A DNA stretch of 64,000 bases from HdN1 sp964473645. Its GTDB lineage: Bacteria > Pseudomonadota > Gammaproteobacteria > Pseudomonadales > Ketobacteraceae. The notes under the pieces were generated by a model, which was not told the DNA's origin, did not search any database, and saw only the letters and a program-made list of their open reading frames with translations. Where the stretch lies: contig CAYYPW010000013.1 in assembly GCA_964473645.1 (NCBI GenBank), positions 1-64,000 on the forward strand. The letters run 5' to 3'. Position 1 is the first letter of the stretch. Every line of letters begins with the position of its first letter. A program made the position numbers and the translations under genes. Below are positions 9,184-18,497 of this stretch, one piece after another.

Positions 9184-10243
9184 TTCATCTGCTACTTCAA
9201 AATCACCGTCGATTTTGCTGATTGGTGCCGGTGCCGTAGGCGCTACCATTGCGGCTTGGGTTGCGCCGCATTGCGAGCAATTTTATGTGCTCGATCAGCC
9301 TGCCACGCTTGATGTTCTGGAAAAACAAGGGGTGGGCGCTTACTTGCAACATCATAAAGCGGGCATGAAAGCAGTGCCGGTGAAGGTGATACGTCATCTC
9401 AACGATATTCCTGCCCCCGATTATGTTTTGCTTTGTGTGAAAAACTACAGTCTGGCGGGTTTGGCGCAGTCGGTGTTGGATGCCTATGGCGATAAACCTG
9501 TCGTGGTCGGATTGCAGAATGGACACGCCAATCAGGATATTCTTCCCAAATATTTTTCGCGGGTGATCTATGGCGTTATTTGCTATAACGCGTGGTTAGA
9601 CAAACCGGGCGTTGCCGGGTACCAGAAAAAAGGCCCCTTGGTATTTGGAACACCTGACAATCAATGGCAAAACGAAATGCGGGCATTGGCGCAGGTGTTC
9701 AACCGTGGCGTTGAAACCGTGGTGACTGAGCATCTTGCTGATGCAGTGATGTCCAAATTGATCATCAATCTCACCAATTCTTTCACGACATTGGTGGGGT
9801 TTCCGGCGCAGGCGGCCTCAGATGAGGCGTTATTTCAAAAGATACTTTCCAATCTTACTTATGAAGGGGTGAAAATCGCCAAAGCGGCGGGGTTCCACGA
9901 ATGTAAATTAGGCGGCATGCCGGGCTGGAATTTGATTACCTTAAGTGTACTCGCGCCACAATGGTTGACCCGCCCGGCGTTCCGTAAAAATGTGAAGAAA
10001 ATGGTAGTCAGCAGTATGGCGCAAGATGTGCTGCAAGCGCGTCGCGGCGATAACGAACTGGACACCATTAATGGTTATTTGCTTTCGCTGGCGGATAAAT
10101 GTCAGGTGGAGGCACCCTATAATCGTGCCATTTATGCACTCTGTCGCGATGCTTTTGCCGATCCGGCGTTCAAGCCGCTGGATGTAAAAGAAGTATGGCG
10201 TTTGATGAATCAGGAAAAACGCGGGTGCCCCTCCTTGCAATAA
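9176..10243 (+). CDS. 2-dehydropantoate 2-reductase (PanE/ApbA)-family oxidoreductase
   Basis: 355 residues with an N-terminal Rossmann fold (GAGAVG at residues 17-22) for NAD(P)H and a C-terminal all-helical half of the ketopantoate reductase family. K194 in SKLIINLTNS aligns with the catalytic lysine region of PanE. It is longer than the usual 300 residues and pairs translationally with the upstream decarboxylase-like gene, so it probably reduces a keto acid other than ketopantoate (inference). The ATG at 9176 lies inside the upstream gene. Confidence 0.78.
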   Translation: MANSSATSKSPSILLIGAGAVGATIAAWVAPHCEQFYVLDQPATLDVLEKQGVGAYLQHHKAGMKAVPVKVIRHLNDIPAPDYVLLCVKNYSLAGLAQSVLDAYGDKPVVVGLQNGHANQDILPKYFSRVIYGVICYNAWLDKPGVAGYQKKGPLVFGTPDNQWQNEMRALAQVFNRGVETVVTEHLADAVMSKLIINLTNSFTTLVGFPAQAASDEALFQKILSNLTYEGVKIAKAAGFHECKLGGMPGWNLITLSVLAPQWLTRPAFRKNVKKMVVSSMAQDVLQARRGDNELDTINGYLLSLADKCQVEAPYNRAIYALCRDAFADPAFKPLDVKEVWRLMNQEKRGCPSLQ

Positions 10244-10256
10244 TTCGCCTCGTGCC

Positions 10257-10323
10257 GAACCGCTGACCGTGACGTTTTCAAAATTCACCTGTCCACGTCC
10301 ACCGCCGTCACGGCCAGCGGTTC
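10257..10323. terminator. Long inverted repeat between convergent genes
   Basis: Arms 10257-10274 and 10306-10323 match at 17 of 18 positions around a 31-base loop, midway between the convergent stops at 10243 and 10401. Placement fits a bidirectional terminator, but there is no flanking T-run and the loop is longer than usual. Confidence 0.45.
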
Positions 10324-10400
10324 GAATTCGTAGCGGGTATAGGGCATGGCATACGCGCCACGATTGTCTTCTGCAGCAATGCCAAAAGCTGACGTTGCAT

Positions 10401-12344
10401 TCAATCAGTACGTTTATGCAGCCAATACACGTTGGCGTAAGGATTAGTGGGCATGACGGCATAGGCACAGGTTCGATTGCGCCCTAATCGCTTGGCCGAA
10501 TACAGTGCCTTGTCAGCGTGCGTGGTCAATGCTAACGGGTCACTTGCGGTGCCTTTTTCGGTCGAACTGACACCTAAACTGATCGTAACACGAAGCTGAG
10601 CATCCCCTGTCTCGATCAACATGTTTTCAACAGCGGTACGGATCACTTCGGCGCGATGAAAAGCACCCTGCATTGTGGTATCGGGAAGAATAACTGCAAG
10701 CTCCTCGCCCCCATAGCGACATACTTCGTCCTGACTACGACGCAAGCTGGACATGATGGCCTGCGTCACCCGCTTAAGACAAAAATCCCCTACTGGATGC
10801 CCATACTCATCATTGACCGATTTAAAATGATCGATATCGATCATAATCAGACTCAACGGTTGTTTGTAACGTTGCGCACGCTTGACTTCACGTGCCAAAA
10901 ACACATCCATGAAACGCCGGTTGCGTACACCTGTCAGTTGATCCGTGTGGCTCAGCTCTGTCAGCTCTGCATTCAGCACATGCACTTTCTCAAGTGCGTC
11001 TTCAAGCTCTCGGGTTTTTAGAAAATATTTTTTCTCCAGCTCAGAGGTAATATCCTGTTGCACTACCAGCAATTTTTCATTGGCAGTACGCGCCTCTGTT
11101 TCCGCCTGCAAACGCTGCTGACTGGTGGCCCGCAGGCGTTCTGCCAATGCATACGAAAGCAGAATAATTTCAATCGCCGAACCAATCTGCGCAGCAGATT
11201 CGGTAAAAAAGTTGCGCGGAATAATACCGAATTTGTTTAACGCGAGACACACCACCCCAAACAGGAACACGGTCCAGGCAAACGAAAAATAGGCCGCAAA
11301 TCGCTGCCTGCGATGCAACCAAACATAATAGCTCGCGTACAACGCCAGGCTGCACGCCACAATCACCAATGCCGCCACCAATTTAATCATAGTCTGGTAG
11401 GGAAACAACAAACTGGCAATAATCAATACCGATCCTGTCAGCGCCATGCCATTAATAAGGCGACACAAATGGCGGGCATGATCCTGCAGCTTTAACGCCT
11501 GCCGCACAAACACACAGCCCAACATGACAATAGTGGGCGTCACCACCGCAATACTGATTTGATTCCACCCGGGTAGAGTCGGCCACAACAATTGGTAGGC
11601 GAACCCCGTGAGCGCCATCTGGGTGGTTGCAAAAGTCGAGACATACAACACGTAAAGCAGATATACCCGATCCCGAAATTGCCAAAACAAAAAAAGGTTA
11701 TACAGCACCATGACAAACACCAGCCCATAATATGCGCCGTGTTGAAAAATCTGGTACTGATCCTGCGCGTAAAATCGCTCCGGCTGCCAAAGTGCAACAG
11801 GAAACTGTACCGCGCCTTGTGAACGGATTTTCAGATAAAACGTATTCGTGCTATTCGCCGCAACGCTGACAGGAAAAACCAGATTGCGATGCTGAATTCG
11901 ACGCTCATTAAAGGGAAAGCCATTGCCAATGGTGTCAGTGCTTGTAATATCCGACAATTTGGCTTGAGTGGCGTTTGTAGCGGGCGTCGTGCTTTCGACC
12001 TGATAAAGTGTCACTTCGGTCAGCAGTGGGTAACCCACCTCAACATAAAGCGGTGCAGCATGCTCCGACGTGTTGTGATAAGAAAAGCGAGCCCAATAAG
12101 TGCTACGTGAAAATCCAAACGACGGCGCACGATCCTTCAGCGGCTGCCAGCGCTGCTCATCCTGCTGACGAATCGATACTTCGTCAAAGGCATGCGCAAC
12201 ATCCTCAAACACGTGCATGACAGGATTGATCGGCTCGGAGCCGCCTACATTTGTCAGCGGGCGCTCCAACGCAATGACCAGGTCACTGATAAGAAAGACC
12301 AAAGCGCTCAAACAGACAACGCCCAATGATCGCAACAACTTCAT
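10401..12344 (-). CDS. 7TM-DISM sensor diguanylate cyclase
   Basis: 647-residue membrane protein that should make cyclic di-GMP. In order: signal peptide (residues 1-25), periplasmic 7TMR-DISM extracellular beta domain (about 35-190), seven hydrophobic segments (about 200-400), a coiled coil (about 405-465) and a GGDEF domain (about 465-630). The active site is GGEEL at 545-549. An RxxD inhibitory site (R536-D539) lies five residues before it, so feedback inhibition by the product is expected. The ligand of the sensor half is unknown. It stands alone, convergent with the reductase-like gene. Confidence 0.9.
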   Translation of the reverse strand: MKLLRSLGVVCLSALVFLISDLVIALERPLTNVGGSEPINPVMHVFEDVAHAFDEVSIRQQDEQRWQPLKDRAPSFGFSRSTYWARFSYHNTSEHAAPLYVEVGYPLLTEVTLYQVESTTPATNATQAKLSDITSTDTIGNGFPFNERRIQHRNLVFPVSVAANSTNTFYLKIRSQGAVQFPVALWQPERFYAQDQYQIFQHGAYYGLVFVMVLYNLFLFWQFRDRVYLLYVLYVSTFATTQMALTGFAYQLLWPTLPGWNQISIAVVTPTIVMLGCVFVRQALKLQDHARHLCRLINGMALTGSVLIIASLLFPYQTMIKLVAALVIVACSLALYASYYVWLHRRQRFAAYFSFAWTVFLFGVVCLALNKFGIIPRNFFTESAAQIGSAIEIILLSYALAERLRATSQQRLQAETEARTANEKLLVVQQDITSELEKKYFLKTRELEDALEKVHVLNAELTELSHTDQLTGVRNRRFMDVFLAREVKRAQRYKQPLSLIMIDIDHFKSVNDEYGHPVGDFCLKRVTQAIMSSLRRSQDEVCRYGGEELAVILPDTTMQGAFHRAEVIRTAVENMLIETGDAQLRVTISLGVSSTEKGTASDPLALTTHADKALYSAKRLGRNRTCAYAVMPTNPYANVYWLHKRTD

Positions 12345-13018
12345 GCGCAGGCCCTCTTACAGCCAGATGCTCAATCCTGGAGCAAACGTTCCCTTACCGT
12401 TTTTGTTTTTGGGTTTTGAAATCACTATAGAAGGTGGTTTCAGCACCCGCTGTAACGTTTTGTAGCAGCAGGGTGGAATTGTTTTGTCAGATCCCATGAG
12501 TGGATTACCCACCCATCACTCCCATCCCGCCACGATTAAAAATCGTTGATTCGGTTCACCCGATTTACAAGATGCACGAAATTAACAAAGGGCGGTATCG
12601 GCAAAAGGGTTGAAAATAGGATGAGACGACGGCCAGAAATCGATCGATTGCAGCCCGACGATATCGAACGCAAACGAAATATTTTCGACTCTATCAGTCA
12701 CAAAAAAGAATACTCGACTGCTCAATCCGTATACACCCCATCCAAAAAATGTGACATGATTTGCAAATTGAAACACTTTCTTTATTAAAATAGTACGCAA
12801 TCCTTTAGAACGATTTTCGATTTTGGTGGACAAACGCTGGTACAAATAAATACAACGATGAACAGATCGCAACAATGGAGCTGCGTGCACAATTATTCAG
12901 CACTTATGAGATTGCAAACAGGTTTTTCAAACCAGAATTTGCAAGCCAGGTATTGCATTAATGTGCCTTCGTCAGGGACGGCCCTGTTGAAACTCTTGGA
13001 CGTGCGGAGGATCGATAG
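12345..13018. other. Intergenic region between two divergent signalling genes
   Basis: 674 bases, noticeably richer in A+T than its surroundings, between the cyclase and response-regulator genes. It holds a small dyad ACGATT-AAA-AATCGT (12532-12546) and presumably both promoters. Short open frames here lack ribosome-binding sites or family resemblance, so I do not call a gene. Confidence 0.4.
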
Positions 13019-13684
13019 GTGGAGCGTAAATTTTTAATAGCCGATGATCATGGGCTTTATCGCTATGGGTTGATTGCCACGCTGAGCAATCAGTTTCCAC
13101 AGGTGACAATGCTGGAAGCCCAGTGTGGCAACGATGTATTCACCACGCTGCAACAACATAACGACATAGATCTGGTTTTGCTGGATCTGCGCCTGCCGGA
13201 CATGAATGGATTTCAGGTACTGCGAAAAATCCGCAGCCTGTGGCCCAGCGTTGCCGTTGTCATCCTATCGGCGGAAGATGATTGCAATTCGGTCAAAGAT
13301 GCCATGGCTAACGGAGCACGTGGCTTTATTTCGAAAGCCTCTCGCAATGAAGTCGTTTTGGGTGCAATACAGTTAATATTGGCCGGTGAAGTTTATGTTC
13401 CGCACTTGCGTTTGCATGCACCGCCCCAGAAAGGGCTGACACTGGTAAAGAACAACGCACCGAAACCGGCCTCGGTATCCGCCATCAACGAATGCCATTT
13501 GACGCCGCGCCAAATCGATGTGTTGCGCCTGATCGTTGAAGGATATTCCAACAAGGAAATCTGCGGACTGCTCAATTTATCGATTGGCACCATTAAAACC
13601 CATTGCAATGCCATCTTTCGCGATCTCAATGTCACCAATCGCATGCAAGCCGCGCAGGCAGCCCGTCGGATGCAGCTGCTTTAG
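13019..13684 (+). CDS. NarL/LuxR-type response regulator
   Basis: 221 residues. An N-terminal receiver has the acidic pocket D9-D10, phospho-acceptor D56 in LVLLDLRLPD, S84 and K106. A C-terminal LuxR-type helix-turn-helix is about 155-215 (LTPRQIDVLRLIVEGYSNKEI). The GTG start is supported by GGAGG eight bases upstream. It faces a histidine kinase gene encoded convergently 48 bp away, followed by a periplasmic binding protein gene. The kinase has no receiver of its own, so this is the obvious output partner (inference). Confidence 0.9.
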   Translation: MERKFLIADDHGLYRYGLIATLSNQFPQVTMLEAQCGNDVFTTLQQHNDIDLVLLDLRLPDMNGFQVLRKIRSLWPSVAVVILSAEDDCNSVKDAMANGARGFISKASRNEVVLGAIQLILAGEVYVPHLRLHAPPQKGLTLVKNNAPKPASVSAINECHLTPRQIDVLRLIVEGYSNKEICGLLNLSIGTIKTHCNAIFRDLNVTNRMQAAQAARRMQLL

Positions 13685-13732
13685 AAAGCCGTTATTCCGC
13701 AGGCAGTAACATCACCGTCGCTGGCGTGAGCT

Positions 13733-15328
13733 TCACAACGAAGCCATTAGCTGAGGGTGTTCGTTACGCAGCGATGGCTGTCTGATAATCAATGAAAACC
13801 GCGTGCCTATGCCCACCTGTGATCGCATGTTCAAGGGGTGCTGCAAAAGCAGACAGAGCCCACGCACGATCGACAAGCCCAATCCCAATCCTTGCTGCAG
13901 ATCGTGATCGGGATTCTGCAGTTGCACGAAATCCTCGAAAATCTGCGTCTGCGCCGCCTCCGGAATACCAGGGCCGCTATCCCACACCTGCACTACCAGA
14001 AATTCACCACGCCAACGACACCCCAGCACAACGCCCCCCCTGTGGGTATATTTGATCGCGTTGGCGACCAGATTGGCCAAGATACGTTCCAGCAGCAAGG
14101 GGTCACTTTCTACCTGAAATCCATTGCGGCAAACGCGAAAATCCAGACCTTTTTCATCTGCCAGCGGGCGGTACATGTTATCGATACGCTCAAATACTTC
14201 TTCCAAGGCAAACGTGCTGATCTGGGGTTTGATAACACCTGATTCAAGCCGCGACAGATCCAGCATTGAATTAAGAAAATCACTTAAGCCTCGCTGTGAA
14301 TGTTGCAAATGCAGCCAGAGATCATGCGCATAGGCAGAATTGACATGCGGCTCCAGCGCGGCGATCAGCAATTGCATGGCGTGCAGGGGTTGTCGCAAAT
14401 CATGGCTAGCCGCCGCCAGAAAGCGGCTCTTGTCCCGAGTGGCTTTTTCGGCCTTACGCTTGGCAAGTTCAGCTTCCTTCGCAATATGACGGGCGCTGTC
14501 GCGTTCCACTTGCAAGCGCTTGCTGAGCTTTTGTAAAGCGCGTGTGCGACGCGCCACTGTCATCTCCAATACATTCTGGTGTGCTTCCAATGCACGCTGC
14601 GCTTCTTGTTGTGCCTGATGGGTGCTTTCCAGCGACGTCAACATGCGATTTATGCTGAGCCCAAGAGAACCCAGTTCATCGTTTTCATGATGTCTGTCTA
14701 TCGCGAGCCGGCTCAACAAAGGCGCTTCCGGGCGAAAACGACTGACTCGTCGTTCCATGCGAATCAAGGCTTTCGACAGTGTGAAATGAAAAATCATGAA
14801 AAAGGTGTAGCCAATAATCAGATTGCGCACCAAGCCCGTGCTCACTGTTACCAACGCTCGGTGAAAAAAATCACGCGCAAGCAAGTAGGTATCCACAGTG
14901 ATGGTCAGAGTACCAATCGAGGGATGATCCGGATAATAGAAAAGTGCGACCGTCTTGTTCTTGATGTCACCAAATAAAATATCAGCCAAGGTGCGCCATT
15001 TTTGTGGCGTCGGTACGCGCTCCTCTGAAGCCAGTAGCGTGCCAAATCCGTCCATCAAGCGCGCTTCATAAATGGCCGGAAAGGCGACGATGCTTTTGGC
15101 AATACTACCGGCCAACTCATTGTCGAGATCAAATACGGCACGTGCTGCCTGCACTTGTTGCGTGGCAATGATCAATTGCAGATTGGTACTGAGTGATTGC
15201 CTTTCCTGTTGCCAGTCCAGGGTGAGCTGCACCACTGACGAGACGATGCCAACCAGCAAGGCAATGCTCATGGCGAGCATGGCCTGACGTAATGCAAGAC
15301 GTGAAACCTTAGCGGCTCGCGCTACCAT
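13733..15328 (-). CDS. Membrane sensor histidine kinase
   Basis: 531 residues. A first membrane segment (about 13-35), a periplasmic sensor region of about 120 residues, a second membrane segment (about 162-185), a HAMP-like linker and long coiled coil (about 190-295), a HisKA domain with H309 in AAASHDLRQPLHAM, and an ATPase domain with N-box (ILANLVANAIKY), G1 (DSGPGIP, 450-456) and G2 (GLGLGLS, 480-486). Its start overlaps the stop of the upstream binding-protein gene by 7 bp, so the two are translated together. This suggests that the binding protein delivers a ligand to the kinase's periplasmic region, as LuxP does for LuxQ (inference). Confidence 0.92.
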   Translation of the reverse strand: MVARAAKVSRLALRQAMLAMSIALLVGIVSSVVQLTLDWQQERQSLSTNLQLIIATQQVQAARAVFDLDNELAGSIAKSIVAFPAIYEARLMDGFGTLLASEERVPTPQKWRTLADILFGDIKNKTVALFYYPDHPSIGTLTITVDTYLLARDFFHRALVTVSTGLVRNLIIGYTFFMIFHFTLSKALIRMERRVSRFRPEAPLLSRLAIDRHHENDELGSLGLSINRMLTSLESTHQAQQEAQRALEAHQNVLEMTVARRTRALQKLSKRLQVERDSARHIAKEAELAKRKAEKATRDKSRFLAAASHDLRQPLHAMQLLIAALEPHVNSAYAHDLWLHLQHSQRGLSDFLNSMLDLSRLESGVIKPQISTFALEEVFERIDNMYRPLADEKGLDFRVCRNGFQVESDPLLLERILANLVANAIKYTHRGGVVLGCRWRGEFLVVQVWDSGPGIPEAAQTQIFEDFVQLQNPDHDLQQGLGLGLSIVRGLCLLLQHPLNMRSQVGIGTRFSLIIRQPSLRNEHPQLMASL

Positions 15329-16425
15329 TGCAACACGTTTTCGACGCTGAAATCATAACGTTTGAGCGCCTTGTTGTGCACCTTCGACAACCGCCTGAAA
15401 TCGATGCGTTGCATGTGGTCTGCTGCCAGACTGGCCTTGACACGCGCCGCCGAGGTTCGCGTTGCAATATGCATGGGGGTGGTCAGACGTACACCCGTAT
15501 CCTTCACGAAATCCACCCCATGATGAAAATCATTGAGCATTACCATGGCCATGATGCCTTCCAGAAAGTGCCCACCGACACTGGCCGTTATTTTTCCGTC
15601 AACCACCGCTTGCAAGCCTTCGTCCGTCCAGTCGACACCGCCCGTGATGGCCTGCGTTTTGTGTTGAAGCAAGGCTTCCCGCACGCCAAACGCCAGGCCA
15701 TCCGAGGCGGCCCACACCACATTCAAATCAGGATACTGCCCCAATAACAACGTCGTTTTTTCTTGTCCTTCGCTTTGCAACCAGGTTCGCGTTGGCACAC
15801 CATGCAGTAATATTGAGGATGGATTTTCATGAACGGCACGCTGCAACCCGGCAAAGCGTAAATCCGCAGCCGTGCCATTTTTTGAGCCGAGAATCGCAGC
15901 CACTTTGGCACCTTTTGCAGGCCAGCGTGTATTTGCCTCAGCGATTAATGCCAAGCCCAACAAATAGCCCGCGTTTTCATCATCCGGCGAGAGGTGGGCG
16001 ATCCACTGCTTGAATGCGCCTCGCGGTTGATCCATTTTGTCGGCATCTTCAGGGTGAATATCGCTCAGAATGATCAGGCTTTTTACTTGCGCCTTTTCGG
16101 CCATGCTCAACATGCGATAGCCAGTATCTTTCAAATTGAGAAACACCAGATAATCCGGCTTGGGGCTTGCGGCGAGTGCCGCAGCTGCTGCATTGACATA
16201 AGCAAAACGACTGGTGACTTCATTCTTGTCGAGGTAGCGCACCGACAGCACCACGCCCAGGTCTTCTGCTGCCGCTTGCATATTACGCGTGACAGCATCC
16301 CAAAATGCATTACCTGCCGGTGCCGGGTTTAGGAAAACCACGCGCGGACCCACCGTGCCAGCCCACCCACCGCTTATCCCGCTCAGGCATAACATTACCG
16401 TCAATAGTATTCGCATAATCCCCAT
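15322..16425 (-). CDS. Periplasmic substrate-binding protein (sugar/LuxP type)
   Basis: 367 residues with a signal peptide (MRILLTVMLCLSG...WAG) and the two-lobed periplasmic binding protein fold of the ribose/LuxP class: VVFLNPAPAGNAFWDAV at the first strand, AAILGSKNGTAADLRFAG at the inter-lobe turn, and VVWAASDGLAFGVREAL in the second lobe. No ABC permease or ATPase gene is nearby. Instead the gene overlaps a histidine kinase gene by 7 bp, so its role is more likely ligand sensing than uptake. The ligand cannot be told. Confidence 0.85.
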   Translation of the reverse strand: MGIMRILLTVMLCLSGISGGWAGTVGPRVVFLNPAPAGNAFWDAVTRNMQAAAEDLGVVLSVRYLDKNEVTSRFAYVNAAAAALAASPKPDYLVFLNLKDTGYRMLSMAEKAQVKSLIILSDIHPEDADKMDQPRGAFKQWIAHLSPDDENAGYLLGLALIAEANTRWPAKGAKVAAILGSKNGTAADLRFAGLQRAVHENPSSILLHGVPTRTWLQSEGQEKTTLLLGQYPDLNVVWAASDGLAFGVREALLQHKTQAITGGVDWTDEGLQAVVDGKITASVGGHFLEGIMAMVMLNDFHHGVDFVKDTGVRLTTPMHIATRTSAARVKASLAADHMQRIDFRRLSKVHNKALKRYDFSVENVLQW

Positions 16426-16679
16426 ATTTCAGCCGGGTTGATCCAGAGCTAAAAATCCAGAGCCCAATAATTCCGGCCATGCTAATGGAATGCTGCCGCC
16501 GCGAAAATCTGCAATGGATCACATTTTGGTATCGATTTTGTGTTTTTGTCCTTATCAGGCGCGAGATTTGTGCACCCCTCGTCCAATTGGCCGATATCCA
16601 AACAGGCAAAAGAATGCCTATAATCCAGACAACAGCATCCCACCTCCAATACAAAAATTAGAATTCAGGACGATGCAAC

Positions 16680-17030
16680 ATGGCTGAGCATATTTCTGTA
16701 CCCAAACACCCCAAAGACCCGCCCCAAAAGCGCAGAAAATCTTTGATGATGAACATATTGTTCGCCTGCGGACTCGCACTGGCATCACAAAGCGAGCTCG
16801 ATCTGGTGCCGAGCACCCACACTGATCACACGCACGGCCCACAGGTAACAGAACAGAATCAGCAGTTGATCACAACCAACACGAGCGCCCCCACGGCGCC
16901 CCAGAAACACCAAGCCCCCTCGCGTGCCGGTTATGTCAATGAGCGAGGCCACCCAGGCATGGCATCGCGAACCGAACAAGGCCAACCCCCCATTCAATTT
17001 GCAAGCAAGAGGGAACAACGGCAGATTTAA
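16680..17030 (+). CDS. Hypothetical small protein, uncertain
   Basis: A 116-residue frame with a short lysine/arginine-rich start, a brief hydrophobic stretch (about residues 22-36, MMNILFACGLALAS) and a polar Gln/Pro/Thr-rich remainder. No family is recognised. A weak AGGAC lies 8-12 bases upstream. It could be a small secreted or membrane-attached protein, or a chance frame in an otherwise unassigned stretch (16426-17325). The rest of that stretch shows only the short tandem repeat at 17111 and presumed promoters. Confidence 0.3.
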   Translation: MAEHISVPKHPKDPPQKRRKSLMMNILFACGLALASQSELDLVPSTHTDHTHGPQVTEQNQQLITTNTSAPTAPQKHQAPSRAGYVNERGHPGMASRTEQGQPPIQFASKREQRQI

Positions 17031-17110
17031 AAAGCCCGACTCCTGCCGACTAACATCCTAACTGAGTGACATTCTAGCCAAGCAACGCCTTCGCCGAATA
17101 GCAACCTCCC

Positions 17111-17142
17111 AAAGCAGCATCATCGCAAAGCAGCATCCTCGC
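17111..17142. repeat. Tandem 16-bp duplication
   Basis: Two adjacent 16-base units (17111-17126 and 17127-17142) differ at one base. Looser, decayed copies of the same GCAACN-type words precede and follow them between about 17080 and 17155. This is slippage-type DNA in a non-coding stretch, with no function evident. Confidence 0.6.
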
Positions 17143-17325
17143 TGAACAACAATCCTATTGACCTGATACTGCCCACCATCCAATAACGCCTGCAGTCAGC
17201 CGCGCAATTAAGTCGCATTGCGTTAACGTCTTTACATGATCGACACCATTGACACATCACGCCCCCTGCTTGACTATTCATGCCATACTTATGAGGATCA
17301 AGTCCCCCATATAAAGGCAAACTGC

Positions 17326-18324
17326 ATGGCACACGTCATACGCGTCACCGGCGCCTGGACCAGCCTGCTCCTCGACTGGCTCGACCAACAACGCCTGCCC
17401 GCGAGCGACCTGCGAGCCCTGCTTGCCCACTGGTCGCAACAAGACGTCGTTCCCCTGCCCGTCTGGCACGCGCTGCTGATACAAGCCGTCGCACTGCGCC
17501 CCACCCTCATCGCCCCCGGCTTATCCATCGGCGCGCTCGTACAGCCCCGCCATGTCGGAGTCCTAGGCTACCTGGTACTCGCCAGCAACACCCTGGGCGA
17601 AGCCATGCTCGCCTACCAACGCTACGAACGCCTGTTTTACGGTGTCGACCTCGCCCAAATCAGCATCGACGGCGACCAAGCCGAAATCCGCTGGGCACCG
17701 GGTGAAGTGCAACTGGGCCACCTGCACGACTCCGTCGCCATCGGCGCCCTTGTCACCTTTCTTCGACGGCAAATAGATAATCCACCCCCACCCACCTTGG
17801 TCGCCTTCACCAACCCCACCCCCGAACTCGCCGAATATAACGCCTACACTGAGTTCTTCGGTTGCGCAGTCCACTTTGGCGACACCCACACCCGCGTGCG
17901 TTTCCCCGTCGCCTATCTCGGCATCGCCATGCCCCACAGCGACCCGGGCTTACGCTCACTCCTGGACCGCCAAGCACAAGCCCTACTGCTCGCGCTACCA
18001 GATTCCGACGCCTTCGACCGCGCATTGCAACAAACCATGCTCAAACTTTTGCCCGACGCCAACGCCACGCTACCCCGTGTCGCCCGTGAACTGCACGTCT
18101 CAATCCGCACGTTACAACGCAGACTCGACACCCGTGGTCTCACCTGGCAACAATTACTGGATCGCACCCGCGAACAACTGGCACGCCAATACCTTGCCGA
18201 CCGGGCCCTCACCCTCAGCGATATTGCGCTGCTATTGGGATTTTCAGAACAAAGTGCGTTTACCCGCGCATTCAAACGCTGGACAAATGACACGCCCGCA
18301 CAACTAAGAAAAATGCTGCGCTAA
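17326..18324 (+). CDS. AraC-family regulator with arabinose-binding-type N-terminal domain
   Basis: 332 residues from the ATG at 17326, chosen because AAAGG precedes it and the length then matches this subfamily; an upstream ATG at 17236 would add 30 residues of no clear family match. The N-terminal about 190 residues resemble the Arabinose_bd domain. The C-terminal AraC helix-turn-helix pair covers about 235-330, with LPRVARELHVSIRTLQRRL and LSDIALLLGFSEQSAFTRAFKRW. Regulators of this subfamily often control lipid or hydrocarbon catabolism genes, but no such operon adjoins it. The target is unknown. Confidence 0.85.
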   Translation: MAHVIRVTGAWTSLLLDWLDQQRLPASDLRALLAHWSQQDVVPLPVWHALLIQAVALRPTLIAPGLSIGALVQPRHVGVLGYLVLASNTLGEAMLAYQRYERLFYGVDLAQISIDGDQAEIRWAPGEVQLGHLHDSVAIGALVTFLRRQIDNPPPPTLVAFTNPTPELAEYNAYTEFFGCAVHFGDTHTRVRFPVAYLGIAMPHSDPGLRSLLDRQAQALLLALPDSDAFDRALQQTMLKLLPDANATLPRVARELHVSIRTLQRRLDTRGLTWQQLLDRTREQLARQYLADRALTLSDIALLLGFSEQSAFTRAFKRWTNDTPAQLRKMLR

Positions 18325-18389
18325 ATTTTTTACTTCGTCCGACATAAAAACTACCCCTCACAATCCTTTTCACCACCGAGATCTCACAA

Positions 18390-18497
18390 GGGCCTTGTTG
18401 GTAGTGGATTGAGGGAACGTCGCCGCCATGGATGGCGGCGTCGAGCTTACAGGGACGTACTTGCAGCGTTTCCATCAAGCCACTACCAACAAGGCCC
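18390..18497. repeat. Palindromic repeat element, copy B
   Basis: Perfect 18-bp outer arms (18390-18407 and 18480-18497), followed inward by further imperfect pairing, enclose a core in reverse orientation to copy A. The inner stem CGCCGCCAT / ATGGCGGCG is perfect. The shared 60-bp core is 54 of 60 identical to copy A, while the outer arms are related but different in sequence, each still self-complementary. It lies between the AraC gene and the helicase gene; the remainder of 18325-18734 carries presumed promoters only. Confidence 0.8.

Noticed and set aside
10316..10330. TPsiC-like GGTTCGAATTC suggesting a tRNA
   Set aside because: No acceptor stem, D arm or anticodon arm could be folded around it; it is part of the inverted repeat at 10306-10323.
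10326..10400. Remnant coding sequence on the minus strand (38 codons ending GTGGACAGG-TGA)
   Set aside because: It is bounded upstream by a stop immediately inside the cyclase gene end and resembles no known protein clearly enough.
12546..12890. Open frames on both strands in the 12.3-13.0 kb gap
   Set aside because: Composition matches A+T-rich intergenic DNA; no ribosome-binding site and no recognisable domain.
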